From Kappaphycus alvarezii (taxonomy: Eukaryota; Rhodophyta; Florideophyceae; Gigartinales; Solieriaceae), in NCBI GenBank assembly GCA_002205965.3, contig NADL03000506.1, positions 558,001-622,000 on the forward strand: a DNA stretch of 64,000 bases, written 5' to 3'. The position numbers were made by a program, and so were the translations under genes. This document shows, one piece after another, positions 32,675-44,639 of the stretch. Position 1 is the first letter of the stretch, and every line of letters starts with the position of its first letter. Under the pieces are notes generated by a model. It was not told the DNA's origin. It saw only the letters and a program-made list of their open reading frames with translations, and made no database searches.

Positions 32675-33698
32675 TAGGTAACGCGGGGTAGCCGATACTT
32701 AAGCAGTGAGATGTTACTGTACTATACTTACTGTAATGTCCTACATTCCCTCTTCTCTTTTCGAGAGTTATTACACTAACCCTGGCCGAAAATGGTTACC
32801 ATTTTAGCCCAACGACCCTTCTAACCCGAAGACTTGCCCACAGTGACGCGGAATTTCTCTGGGATCTGGAAGGCTTACATTTGATCTAGAATGGATTGGA
32901 GTCGATATTAGAAAGCTTCCGTTTCCTCTCCGGTGATCTTTTCCGATGGCCCGAAAATCGAGGTGACTGTCTGGATGCTTTTCGTGAGATCGAGTTTATG
33001 GGTCTTCTCTGGGTGATTCCTGGGGACTTTCATTGAGGTCGAATCGGGTTGATCATCGTCGTGGTCCTCTCGAGTAAGGGTAGAATTCTCTCGGTCGGCA
33101 CAGTCTTCTCCCAACAGATTGGACTTGATTGCTTTGTCTATAGATAAACTTGATCGGTCCTTGCGGCATCCAGTGAAGGTGCGAAGGATGCGGTACAGAG
33201 TCAGCTTCCAAAATTTGTCCCGCTCTTGAATCGAGTATTGATCGACGAAACCTTGAAATTGCTCCGAGATTTCTTCTTCGTTTTGAAACTCGCAGAAGTC
33301 TTCTTTGAGAGCGTTTACCGACCAGTCTGGTATCGTTGTAGGGTTTGGCGTCGGGCTTATGATGAGGTTATTGACTTCGCAAATGGAGATGCCATTGTGA
33401 CAGCAAGGCTACGGATCTTCGGCTTGAAGGCTTGAAGGGCGCTTGGGGAAGTTTGTGATCTTTTTCACAAGCTAAGCTTCCGTGATGCTCATGCCAGGAT
33501 GGAAGTGTTGATCGGTTGACATGATGGAGATTTTGAAAAGTAAAGTCGTCTGAGTGTGTCGGCGACAAGCGGCCTTGGCGTTGACGGAAGGCTATTTGGC
33601 GGAGTGTTCCCCAGTCCCTTATAGCCTGACTCCTCGTGGAGATCGGGAAGATTTGATTCTTAGTAGAGAGTTCTCTTGCTAAGACTGCGATGCTACCA

Positions 33699-33807
33699 TG
33701 TAGGAAGTAGGTTCACTGATAAAGGTTGGCTGGGTGTGTCGTAGGTAACGCGGGGTAGCCGTTGCTTAAGCAGTGAGATGCTAATGTACCAACTTTAATG
33801 TCCTAAA
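33699..33807 (-). repeat. 5' LTR of the small copia-like element
   Basis: The repeat starts TGTAGGAAGTAGG in plus orientation and ends TCCTAAA, compared with TCCTACA in its partner. On the minus strand it is followed directly by the TGG of the primer-binding site. It is uninterrupted and so serves as the empty site for the mariner insertion in its partner. Confidence 0.7.
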
Positions 33808-36800
33808 TCTTTAGTCCACTACTTGAGCTCCATTTAGAAATCCTCTCTGCATGATTACGGCTGAAATTAATGCTGACATCAAATTCAGTCAGTCTTCCCA
33901 TCCGAGTTTCAATTGCGATATCTATACTCATTGATAAAACAAACAACTTTTATGATCAGGTCTACACAAATAAACGTTCATGGCATAGAAAAATAGGGTC
34001 AATCACAAGCGAAAGCTTACTGAATTTCTAGAAACCAACTGACTCACGCCATCATGTTGAACTATCTTCGTCTTTGTAACCGCATTATTTGTCGACGGAG
34101 GAGGGGGCGACTCTCAGATGACAGAGTTGTTAGTCTTACCAACCAAGAGACGGTCCTGCGATGTACGCGACGCACTTCACAACAATCCGCAACTTCTGTC
34201 CAGAGTTGCTATTCGTAGTCAATAAGATGTTAGGACGGATGTAATGCGCGGACGGACGGACGTAACAACGCGCAGAGTTCTTAGTCCTGTGTTTCTTCGA
34301 TACTTAGACTCGGTGTCAACGGTAAACGAGGACGTGTTTTCACCCAGGGGTAGAGTTCATTGGTCGTCAGTTGGTAAAAACTTTGGTAAGTTGGCAAAAA
34401 CTTTAATCTTCTTCGGGACGACGACGAACGGAGAAGCGTAGGGCCTTTATATAGCCGGAATTGTGCTTATCATCTCGGATCATAACGAGATTAGAAGCTC
34501 TATTGCTGACAGTATCAATTTGTTGTAAGCGCACCCATGGGTTTAACACATACACTGGAGGAAATACATTCAGATTGGTGGCATTTCAGAACTCATCACG
34601 GCGTCCAAGCTCCCAAAGTTAATCGAGTCTCAACTTAAAACCCATATAGGCGCATTTAGCGTCGAATGAAAATATTGTTCTGGAAGTAAGATCACTCTTT
34701 GAAACCATAGGACTTGATATTAAACGACCTGCTGACTTAAAGATATGCTTAGAACATCTGTACCATCGGAGCAGACAAAGAGTAAAACTACAGTGATTTC
34801 TACGTGCTTTCTGAATCTTCTTTAGAAAATTCACTTCCTTCATATGTGAATAACGGTCCTCATTTCCATGCTGGTGTATAAAAAGATGTAAACTGTGAGG
34901 AGGACTCACACATTTAGTAGGAGTAAAGAGGAGATATGTGCTGATTCAATATTTACAGTTTGTACATACTAATCGATTATTCAGTTTAGAACTGGATGGA
35001 CCACATCAGCCACGAGGATTGAAACAGAATTAGGACAAAATTAACTAACTGAACTAAAAATGTTAGCCAAAAAAGTCACTTATACGATTTGGGATCGCTG
35101 TGGACTACTCTGTTATACAAGTGGCTCGGTAGCTGCTTCGCGTGCACTCAGAGCAAGGATTGACACCGTTAAACGGGGGCTGGAGGGCAGGACTTCGTGA
35201 ATGCTGATGAAACATAAAACCTAGCAGAACAATTTTCATATTTTCAATCACGTAATTTGATTAAACTCTTTCACTACTAACCGAAGATATTATCCTGTTG
35301 TTGTCCTTGCTGGCGAGGTGGCGGCGGAAGTCGTGCGCGTTCCCCAACGTGCAAAAAGAGACCGGCCCGCAGACCCGACATCGGCCACGTGTTCGTCCGT
35401 GGCTGCCTGTAAATTTCACAACAGAATGCGGCTCGACTGAGAGTCACACGAATCGCACTTCTACACAGGGATGGAGTGGAGCAGCGCGTTGAGAGTATGA
35501 AGACGGTTTTGTCGAGTAGCAAGACAGTTGCGTCGAGGAGTGAGTCGATTTAGCTGAGCAGAACGCCTCTCTTTAAACGAAAATAGCGGAGAAGGAGGAC
35601 TCCGTGGAGGTAGTAGCGTTAGAGAAGGCGGTAGAGGAATGGGCGAAGAATGCCGGAGCTCTGCCCAGATACCGGGGTTGAAGAAATCGGGGACTTTGCG
35701 CCAATAGGCGGTTGAAATGAATCCTCCAAGGGATGGGAAAAGGAAAAGAGTGAAATATTCTCTAACTTCTTCCAAGAGTCCTAATCAAACATGGGCGGGT
35801 CAGTAAGCTTTAAACTTCGGTCGGATCGCGGGCGGCGAAGCCGACAGGATCACTAGTTTAGAGCTTCTCACTAATCTCTGTTTCCCATTTCCACTTCTGA
35901 CTTCCAGACCACGTATGGCACAAATACAAACAGCAGGCAGCGCTAAAAGAAGGCAGCGACGACAACGGATGTGACAGCAAATAGCGGGCACGACAGAACA
36001 TGGCGAACAACAGCAAACAATAGGCAGTGACAACAATGGGCGCTAGAAAACAAAAGCGACTCTACATCAAACAAATGAGGACAATGGGCGCGGGCAGCCG
36101 AGGAGAAAAACAGAAGCAGCAAGAACATTCATTTTGAATTTTTGTCGCGCGGGTAGCAGTAGCAGTTTTCGTAAACTTATATTGGACGAATTAATTTTGC
36201 ACATTAGACGAATTCCTGTCGCAACAATCATAGTCCTGTCTATGCATTTTCGGGTGCGTTTCAGCGGGTGGGCCAATCACAGGTTGTTTAGGTACATTCG
36301 GACAAGGGGGCAGTTTTTTTAGTAGGGAGTGATCACAAATTAAAGTATTTAATCTGCTGACTTCATTATTTTATTCATGAAGAGGATTTCTGTGTTTATT
36401 TGTTTTACGAAACAGATGAAACGTCAAATCGGAGTCCAATGTTAGGTGAAATACTTACTTACTGGACTGAATGCGGGTCCTGTGGATATCGTAAAGCACC
36501 CGAGATCTGACACCACTAGCACCCTACCATCGCTTCCTGTTCATACGACGTCGCAACAACATCGCCGTTCTAGGAGAGCTTTACGTACTAGGGAATATGC
36601 GAAGCGCTTGCTGTTGCTATTGCAGCGGAACGGCGAAAGCATAAAGAGCGTACCAGCAAAATGGCAGCCACTTCCTGTGAAGCTGCCACGAGAACAATAT
36701 CCTTCGTTCCCCAGTAGGGGTTCATATCTATGGCGCCTTAGGTGACGAGGGCCAGAAGTTTTTCTGACGCTTCGCTTCACTCGCTGCTTCTCGTCAAGTT

Positions 36801-39800
36801 TCTTTTCCTCAACAGGGAATTTTTTAATTGTTGAGATAGGTAGATTCAAGAATAAATAGTTCCAACTTGAAAATAATTAATTCCCTGAATTGGCTCAAAT
36901 GAAAATATGGATAGAAAACCAATGTTTAATAATAGATGAGCTGTGAAGACAGTTCGATGATCCGAATAATGTAAAAAATTTCCACCAACCTGGCCTATGT
37001 ATACTCAAGGCAAAATTAAATATGCTTCCAAAAATCGGAAAAAATGTTAATAATTTAGGTAGACATAATTCAGACTCGGCAATATTTAATGTAGTATTTT
37101 CTAGGTAGGCATTAATCCATATTACAATTTTACTGGGAATATAAATGAAATAATTATATCCAGTGAATTATAAAATACCAACTGTAGGATATCAAAATAT
37201 TCCACACTGAATACAGTGAAAATGGTTCCAAAATAAAAATACTAATTGATGATTGGAAATAAATATAAACTGGGGACCTCTAATAAAAATATTACAACAA
37301 ATTTTAGTATCACTGTGGGGACCAGGATAGAGACTAAAATATTTGCTCAACATTCACAAACTTCGCGACTTCGTAACCAGCTTTGCATTTAGCCTCCGAG
37401 TGGTGCAGGCGCTACAGATCTTCACCCGCCTTCTTTCTGCGCAGTTGATCTCTGAATACTCTCCGCACACTTCCATGCCATAGAACTCATAAATATTTTC
37501 CGTTTCCGTAAAGCTCTCCCAGTACGAACGAAATTAGGATGTTAGTTTGTGCGACTAGGATTAGACTATTTGATTTCCCCGCCTTCAACGACGTCGAAGA
37601 AAAACTCCGAATAAGCGGTCGCTGTCAGGACCCGCAGTGGATTCCAGAAGGTAATAGTGAAGACTCTGCCTTTCCAGCAGCTTGTTTGCGCCCGATGTCC
37701 CTGTGCACTTCTTCTGTGGTATGTCGCACCCATCAACATAAAGAGTGTAGCCTCCCTAGTCCAACCTTATCTTTTAGGTTTATTACAGTAAGGTGCTAGA
37801 TGTATTTGCTTGTTGTTTGTTGCTTGTTACACGTATACAATTTCTTGCTAAATAATACACGAAACGTTGCTCGCTACTTACTATATTGTAACGTTCATGC
37901 AAACAAATTTTGATTTTATTTCTTCAATTATCTTTGAATAATGGCTGGTTGTGGGCCCGGACACGTAAAGATAAGTGTATGAAGAATGTCCAAAATTCTT
38001 CATGATATAAATAGTCTTGAAAAACCAATAGCACTCTTAACATTCAACTCTTACTTGACCAAAACTGCTTTTCCATTGTATACGCAAAGAAAAATGCCAT
38101 CAAAAGTGTGACACCGAACAATTTACTGCCAGGATTGGAGACAGAAAACCTCAGTCACGGGATGTGAGAAATCAGTCACAGATACGTATGGCGAGTTGGA
38201 CGTAGAGATGCCTCTGACTAAGTTACGTACTATATTCCTCTTTCACGACACAGTAGCCCTTCCAGACAGTTCATGTAACCTTCCTGATGCAGAATGATGA
38301 GTTCTTCAGTGGAATTGAAATCAGATTAAAATTAACTGAACACGAAGTTTCAACTATTGTCACGAATGATGTAAACTCTGAATAATACAGTACTGTGAGA
38401 ATGAAATTATAAGACAAGAAAAGCATTATGGAAAATTCCATTGCTCCCCAACAGGAATGCATAATCAATTCAATAAAGTTCCGCTTGTATTCTTATAAAT
38501 TCTCTTGAGTATTGCACAGTCTTAGGTACCATATATACCAATTACTAGACTTTCCCCAAACTTAATTAAAAATCTATGAAACGCGATATAAACATCTTTC
38601 TTTGCGCTTCACATAAACTCTCCTCAGCTCCCTTTGCATGTAAATGAGACACGAATCCATCTAAGCCAAGGAGACTAAACGATTCATCTGAAAAGCATCA
38701 TTGCTTCATTCAGTTACAAACAACTTGGAATGTATCGCGGATAGGTAAAAGGAAGGAGTTTGGAATATACTCTGTTTAGTTTTGAATTGAGAAAGTAGAC
38801 TTTAGCATTTGTCTCTCTGATGAAGACGACATTATGAGTTATTGGAAATTACTTCACGGAACCTAGTCCAATTTTTTAGAACTAAGAACTGCTACGCGGG
38901 CAATTGTTAATGCTTTTAAAGAAGTGGAATAGATTTTTTTATTTATGTATTGAAAATGTAGGTATAAGATTGGTAAATAATACTTCGATATTTTTGATAG
39001 GGATTCAATCCTAATCATAGTATGTACAAATGTTCAAAATCTTTGTACTGTATACTAATATTTGGCATTAAATTTATTTTTATTAAATTTAGGCAATAGG
39101 AGTCAATTAGTAGATTCGAGTACTTTTGAACTTTCTCGTTAGCATGTACAGTAAGTGCTACTGTAAACCTCTAAGAGCTCGGGGACGTTACCGGGAATAC
39201 TTCTTGTCCCAGTGTTCTATTTGGTACGAGACGCTTGAATAACAATGTATATAATTCACGACAATGTCAAATATTTTGTTAGTAAAAATAAGTAAAAACT
39301 GCGGCGCAGTACACGTAAATTGCTTTAAATTATAGGTAAAGTTTTACTCGTACTTTGAGTATGTAATCGTAGGACTAATTTTTTGTGTTGTGATTCCTTG
39401 AAAGAAATTCAAATCAAACTGCGCTGTGGCTGTAGTGTGCAATGACACAATATGCTCTAAATCATTCTGTCGATTCTGTAACAGACTTCTGTGCTAGTTA
39501 TGATATTTTTTAGCCCTTATTAGTCGTGATAACACTGAAACTTCAAATAACAAGGTGATAAGTGTTCCCAGATTGCGAAGATGTGTTTCCAGCTCTGAAA
39601 CTGCTTTGGGAAGATTTGGTCTTCCAATAATTAATTTTATGATTCACATGAAAACGAAAAAATTATATATCACAAAGTTCCACCCAATTGAAGCCTATAG
39701 TCCCTCTCTCCGTATAATCTAGTTTGCTTCTAGGTTCCTATTTTGCCTTATGATCTGCAGTTCTCATCCATTTCAGACTAGTTTCCTCTTTCGATCCGTT

Positions 39801-42800
39801 CAAATAGATCTTTGTCTCTACCAATTAAATTTGTACTTATTTTATCGTTTAAACCACTTAATTAACCGTCTGCAGATACCTCAGATGCAAATTAATTTTG
39901 TAAAATTGAATATATATACACCCTACCACATTCCTCAACAAAGAATCTATAAAAGTAGTCAATAAATGTCCTCCCGGCGCCACACAATCAATTTATCTAC
40001 TGCTGGCCGTAAGTAACCCATTCAATCGATTAAAAAACTCTTCATTACATTATTTATTAATTTAAAGTAATGATTTTAAATTTACAATATTCTTTACAGA
40101 CGTGACTCTTTGATGAGACTCCTTCAATTTCAAAAAACCTACTTTGAATATATTACGAAGTGCAAACCTTTCGAATACCTCTCTGTATCACATTCGGTCT
40201 AACTATCCCCGTTAGCACTTGAAAAAATCTCTTCGTCACTATAAGAGATCGGTCCTGTAGAATCTTAAACTAATTATGAAAATTGTGGAGATATTGTGCT
40301 CAAATTTTCCTCCATCGATATCGGTCAATTTTGCACCCATCGTTGCTGCAAGACAAAATTTTAATGTAGTTTCAATTTCTACTGCTTCCATAATATTTGT
40401 AGTAAGCAAGTAAGCTGATCAATTTCATATCCTCTAAATCACAATTAGCAGGCTTTGCCAATGCCTAGAATTTATTTACTCAAATTGACTGATTCTATTC
40501 GGTAATTTTCCATGTATTTTTCCAAGCTATATCTTGATCTTTTTTTGTTTCTTTCTCTGGTTAATTTGAACCTTATATCATCTTACACTATAATAATTGT
40601 GTCACATATTACAAACAACATAAATCTACAAGTGCTTCAAAAACTTTCTGATGCAATGGCACTGGATTATTTCAATAGGACATTTTTTGGTTCCAGCTAT
40701 ATTTTCCCTGGATTTCGACCCGGTGGTACAATAGCTTCTCTATTATATTCTTTTTAACCCTGGTGGTTTCAATACTTTTCACATCCATTAGCATCTGAGT
40801 CTTTATGTAAATATAGAAAGGAATTTCAACCACGTCAAGCGCGTTATCCTTTTATCTAACCTGGTCTTCCATTACTACTCCGTCCGGAAAGATAGATGTC
40901 TTCAAACCAACTAATTCAACTATAAGTCACCTCTCTGGGAGTGAGCCATATCTTCGTTATAACTCATTTTTCTCGTCAACCAATTATGGAAATGCCTTCT
41001 TGACGCCTCGGAGGAGGCTTTCAGTCCTCGATCCTCGTCAATTATGAATTTGCAACCGACTTCTTCTCATCCTCGCCAATATGGAGGAATTAAAGAGAAT
41101 TCATCTCAATGTCCCCCATGTCCCCCATGTCCTCCATGCCCCCATTGTCCCCCTTGCCCTCCTCGTCGTTTAAAGTCGAAAAAAGTACATTTTAGCCCTA
41201 CTTTAGAATCTCATTCTCATAGAGGCACCTCCAGTTCTCATTATCAATCTTCAAAAAACTCTTCTGCTCGTACCTCTATATCAACTTCCAGCCTTAAAAA
41301 AGTTCCTGATGCACCTCCATCGTCAATTTGGGTGCAAAATAAACCACCCCAATGCCCGCCGTGTCCTCATTTTCCATCTTGTCCGATGATCTCTGAAGGG
41401 AACAGGACTAGTCATATAACAAAAAGAAGCCGCAAATCGAAAAAATGAGTATTAAAGTTAGAAAAAAAGGGGATAATTGTGTATCAAGTTACAAGGATAA
41501 TCTGAAACATTACAAAAATTATCCATGAATCCCTCCAGGAAACTTCAACTCAGTTTGAAACTTGCAACGTAGTTAAGGGCCAGTAGGAATCTTATATAGT
41601 CGTTCGAGGAAGAAATTTAATGAATATATAACTGGGACAGATACTAAGTCTGCAGAATTGTTCAAGTTATGTATGTACGAAACTGTTCAAGATAATAGGA
41701 GTAGTTTCCTTGAATACACAAGTTCCTGTTGGATTTTAGATTAAGGGACGACTCAAAAGGAGAAAATTTCTTGCTGAAAGTATTTGAAGCGACCAATTTG
41801 AGTTTAGATTACCAGAATGAATCTTGAAAGTGATATTTAGCTTAAGCCCTGCGTAAATATTTTTATAAATGACATCTATTTCAACTGTTCCGGTTTAGTG
41901 CTTTTATAGATTTGAACCTCTTTACTTAGTTCTTGGTTCTAGATTAAAATATATAACGTAGTAAGATCTCTATTTGTCATATCGTTTTATCATATTTATT
42001 AGCAGTAAATAGCACCATTATTTACCTAAGTGATCTGTCCTGACACAGCTTTGAATGAAATAATTGATTGATGCACGTATAGAGTTAATCAACAGTATTT
42101 TTTACAGTACCCTGTTGTTGAATTACATCACTTAAAAGAGAAAATAGGGTCTAAATGAAAGATTAAATTGACAGTAATCAGCATGGCAGGTTGTTCTCTC
42201 GTTAAATACTTTGATTAAGGATAACATGCTTGAATGGATAAATCCAGTCCAACGCATATTTAAAGGCATGAAAAGATAACAAAGAGACAACTTTTCAGTT
42301 ATTAATGACAAACCTTGTTTTCAACCAACTCTGAGAAAGTTGACGTAATTAGACTTTTAAGTATGCAGGTTATAGCTGAAATTTGGAGAAATTTTAGCCA
42401 ACAAGCGACTGTTAAAACCACTTCAACTCTCGTAAACTATTAACTACTGCAATTTTACAAAGTTCTGGTTTTTTCTTAATTAATATAAATTACATGAAAA
42501 TCTGACCACATCAATTCATAATTTGGGTTAGAACAACTAATTTTGTATAAGAAGCCCAGAAAACAACTTAAAGAGCCGCAGATACTGAAAAGATAACACC
42601 TATATCTTTATTGTACAGATATTCTTCTGTTTGAATACCTTCTGCACATCTTTATAATCATTAACTATTGCTCATTCCATGCGCATGATGTTTCCTTTTA
42701 GAACTTGATAATTTTTCCCTATTACGTGTAGAAGAGGTGGATAGTATCTATGTCGGTAACAACCGTCATGCTGGTAGCAAAGAATTCCAAGAAAGAATGT

Positions 42801-42819
42801 TGGAGAGTCTAAAGAGATT
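33808..42819. other. Nine-kilobase AT-rich block with almost no recognisable genes
   Basis: From the 5' LTR to the next copia fragment I see only short ORFs of low quality. Base composition drops to clearly AT-rich, most strongly from about 36.8 to 42.8 kb. The part 35.3-36.3 kb is less AT-rich and carries a few 60-105-codon minus ORFs without recognisable domains. The part 37.3-37.8 kb has scraps that may be transposase remains on the minus strand but nothing firm. The only ORF described separately is the Cys/Pro repeat ORF at 41044. Most likely this is old transposon DNA. Confidence 0.5.
41044..41448 (+). CDS. Hypothetical ORF with Cys-Pro-Pro-Cys-Pro repeats
   Basis: The 134-residue ORF carries about six tandem CPPCP/CPHCP units at residues about 23-41, a middle Ser/Lys-rich part, a second short copy (PPQCPPCPHFPSCP, about 105-118) and a basic tail ending KRSRKSKK. 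The frame is open some way upstream (EAFSPRSSS before the ATG), so the true start is unclear. The Cys spacing is not a standard zinc knuckle. A DNA- or RNA-binding protein of a mobile element or an organelle-plasmid-like sequence is possible; I do not recognise the family. It lies alone in the AT-rich block, about 300 bases downstream of another short frame with a FPGFRPGGTIASLLYSF end at 40757. Confidence 0.3.
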   Translation: MNLQPTSSHPRQYGGIKENSSQCPPCPPCPPCPHCPPCPPRRLKSKKVHFSPTLESHSHRGTSSSHYQSSKNSSARTSISTSSLKKVPDAPPSSIWVQNKPPQCPPCPHFPSCPMISEGNRTSHITKRSRKSKK

Positions 42820-43740
42820 TGATTAAAAGCCATGAGTATGGGAAAACTTCGACTTCTTTGGTACGGTCATCAAAACAGTGCAGCCCGGGGAATTATCAAT
42901 GAAGCAAGAACGGCATGTCAAACAACTCGCTCCGACTCCGAAAAAGTGTACTTTATATGAATAGAAAATGTACTGCGCAATACTTGCATGGCTAGAAAAT
43001 ACACGTATCATACTCAGTTTTCTTGTCAACGAGCTGCTCAAGTTACGGAAGAAAGGTTAGGGAAGGAACAGATGGTAGAATCTAACAAGAGCGTCGAGAT
43101 AGCCAAGAATGGAGATGTATTGGGACTAGTGTATCGTAGGTTGGACACTTCATCCCTACGCGTGAAGATGTATGACGAACCTGCTTTCACGTGGAACGAT
43201 AATCTTTTGTCTCAACTTGGGTCTCGCATCCTTTTATGTGATGATTCTGGTAAGACAAATACCCCGGAATACTAAAGAAAGAAACTGAAGATGTTTGCTT
43301 AGTCGATCATGGGTGGAGAAATTTACACTTTGGCTGAAGATTTTGACAGGTATTTCATGATCCGTAAGGAAATCGAGAAATTGACTGGAAAGAAGTTCCA
43401 CTTTATTGATTTGCCGATTTGAAGCAGGTTTTCCATTGTGTTGCGAACGGAATTAGACTATAGTGGTAGGACTAATGAGAGATTTCATGGCCACCCGCGA
43501 GGCATACAGGAGAAGAGAAATAACCCAAAATGGACGAGTGAGAAATGCAGAAATCCTTGCTAACAGGCTTTATGAAAGCTTTTATGCTTTATGAAATTCT
43601 AGATAACGGGGCCCTGACGAAGTTGTTGCAATATGGAACTGATAGATGTTCTGTACACCAATGGATACTGCGATCTATGCAAGCTCCAAATATTGAGAAC
43701 GCAGAATTGTGAAGATGGCTAGAAAAGGGACCTACTGGGT
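42820..43740 (+). mobile_element. Ty1/copia-like polyprotein fragment (RT/RNase H region), fossil
   Basis: Plus-strand frames read a stretch resembling the end of the reverse transcriptase and the RNase H part of copia-type elements, including NKSVEIAKNGDVLGL, SQLGSRILLCDDSGK and SIMGGEIYTLAEDFDR. The fragment is short, broken in several places, lacks recognisable LTRs and is opposite in orientation to the larger copy that follows. It is an old remnant. Confidence 0.5.
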
Positions 43741-44639
43741 GCTCGCTTGTAGTGGAAATACATTAGTAATGTTTTATTTACAGAAGCCGAAAATTTGCAT
43801 CAACGAGGCTGTAATTAAAGGGCTGTTCCATCAGCCTGGTGATGCTTCAACTCTCCCTCAACCTCCATTGTCTTGTTTGTAGAATTTCTCGCCTCGCTCT
43901 GTTCCGCGGCTGATAAGCGCGATCCGCGAGAAAACAGGTCTGACCAAGGTCTGTCTCTTCGGACGAGAGAGGGCAACGACACTTTTAGTACTGTACGGTA
44001 CTTTACCTGCTCACATGATGGACCAGATAAGGTAACTGGGGAGTTTACCTGTTTTTAGGCCTACGTTTAGTAGTTCAGCGCGAAGTTTTGTTCGGAAATA
44101 AATCGAACATTAAAATTTAGTCGTATCTCAGTTGTTGCGCCCCTTTCGGCTGACCGTGTTGCCTTCTGTGATGGGCATGGGTGGGTATGATACAGCCTCT
44201 TAAAGTTGGCCGTTGTGAGTTAGACTCGATATGAAAGGGGCTCTTGCTCTCCCAGATGGGTCTCCTGTGACTGCTGCCACGCATCCACCATTGCAATTGC
44301 CCTAGTAGGCCTTGGCCGCGTCTTTTTTATTCTTAACAACAAAAGTGGACTTTTGTTCACTCATGCCGAGCATATTGAGGTAAGTACTGTCTTAATTTTG
44401 GTGTGTTGAATTATCGCGATCCCTTTTGCCGGGGCTAAAGCTCTTTAGACGATGGTAGATCCTTCGGGCTTCAATAAGGCTAGTTCTTAGCTTGAAAAAT
44501 ATGGCCTGAGAGTGCTGAAAACGTTTAATCCCGATGGTGTGACTGGTTTTCTTTCTATTTGTTGAATAGTTTCTAACATGATTGTAATTTTTTTATTCTG
44601 GAATTTTGTGATCGTGTGAATCCACTGGGTCTACAGTCA
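43741..44639. other. Unassigned stretch between two copia-like fossils
   Basis: No gene was recognised. A TACTGTACGGTAC motif occurs near 43990-44002. The right part may hold the 3' non-coding end of the following minus-strand element, but I could not find an LTR in it. Confidence 0.3.

Larger units (their letters stand above)
31093..32745 (-). repeat. 3' LTR of the small copia-like element, split by a Tc1/mariner insertion
   Basis: The outer parts, 31093-31143 and 32675-32745, together match the 5' LTR at 33699-33807. The sequence between them is the Tc1/mariner element. The purine-rich tract just beyond 32745 supports the boundary. Confidence 0.7.
31093..33807 (-). mobile_element. Small Ty1/copia-like LTR element, old and broken, with a later transposon in its 3' LTR
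   Basis: Two related short LTRs (about 110 bases each without the insertion) bracket an internal region of about 950 bases on the minus strand. The 5' LTR is 33699-33807 and the 3' LTR 31093-32745. The LTR begins and ends near TGTAGGA...TCCTACA. Next to the 5' LTR the minus strand reads TGGTAGCATCGC, a good primer-binding site of the initiator-tRNA type, and next to the 3' LTR it has a purine tract (AAAAGAGAAGAGGGAA). The internal region carries only gag-like coding related to the larger fossil at 44.6-50.1 kb. The LTRs differ at roughly ten positions by eye, so the insertion is old. It is a non-functional remnant with several breaks. Confidence 0.7.

Noticed and set aside
35277-36320. Group of 60-105-codon minus and plus ORFs in a GC-richer patch
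   Set aside because: Low-complexity residues, mutually overlapping, no recognisable product. Could be transposon scraps but nothing supports a family.
37300-37800. Minus-strand scraps resembling a transposase
   Set aside because: Only short peptides without a diagnostic catalytic block. I could not name a superfamily.
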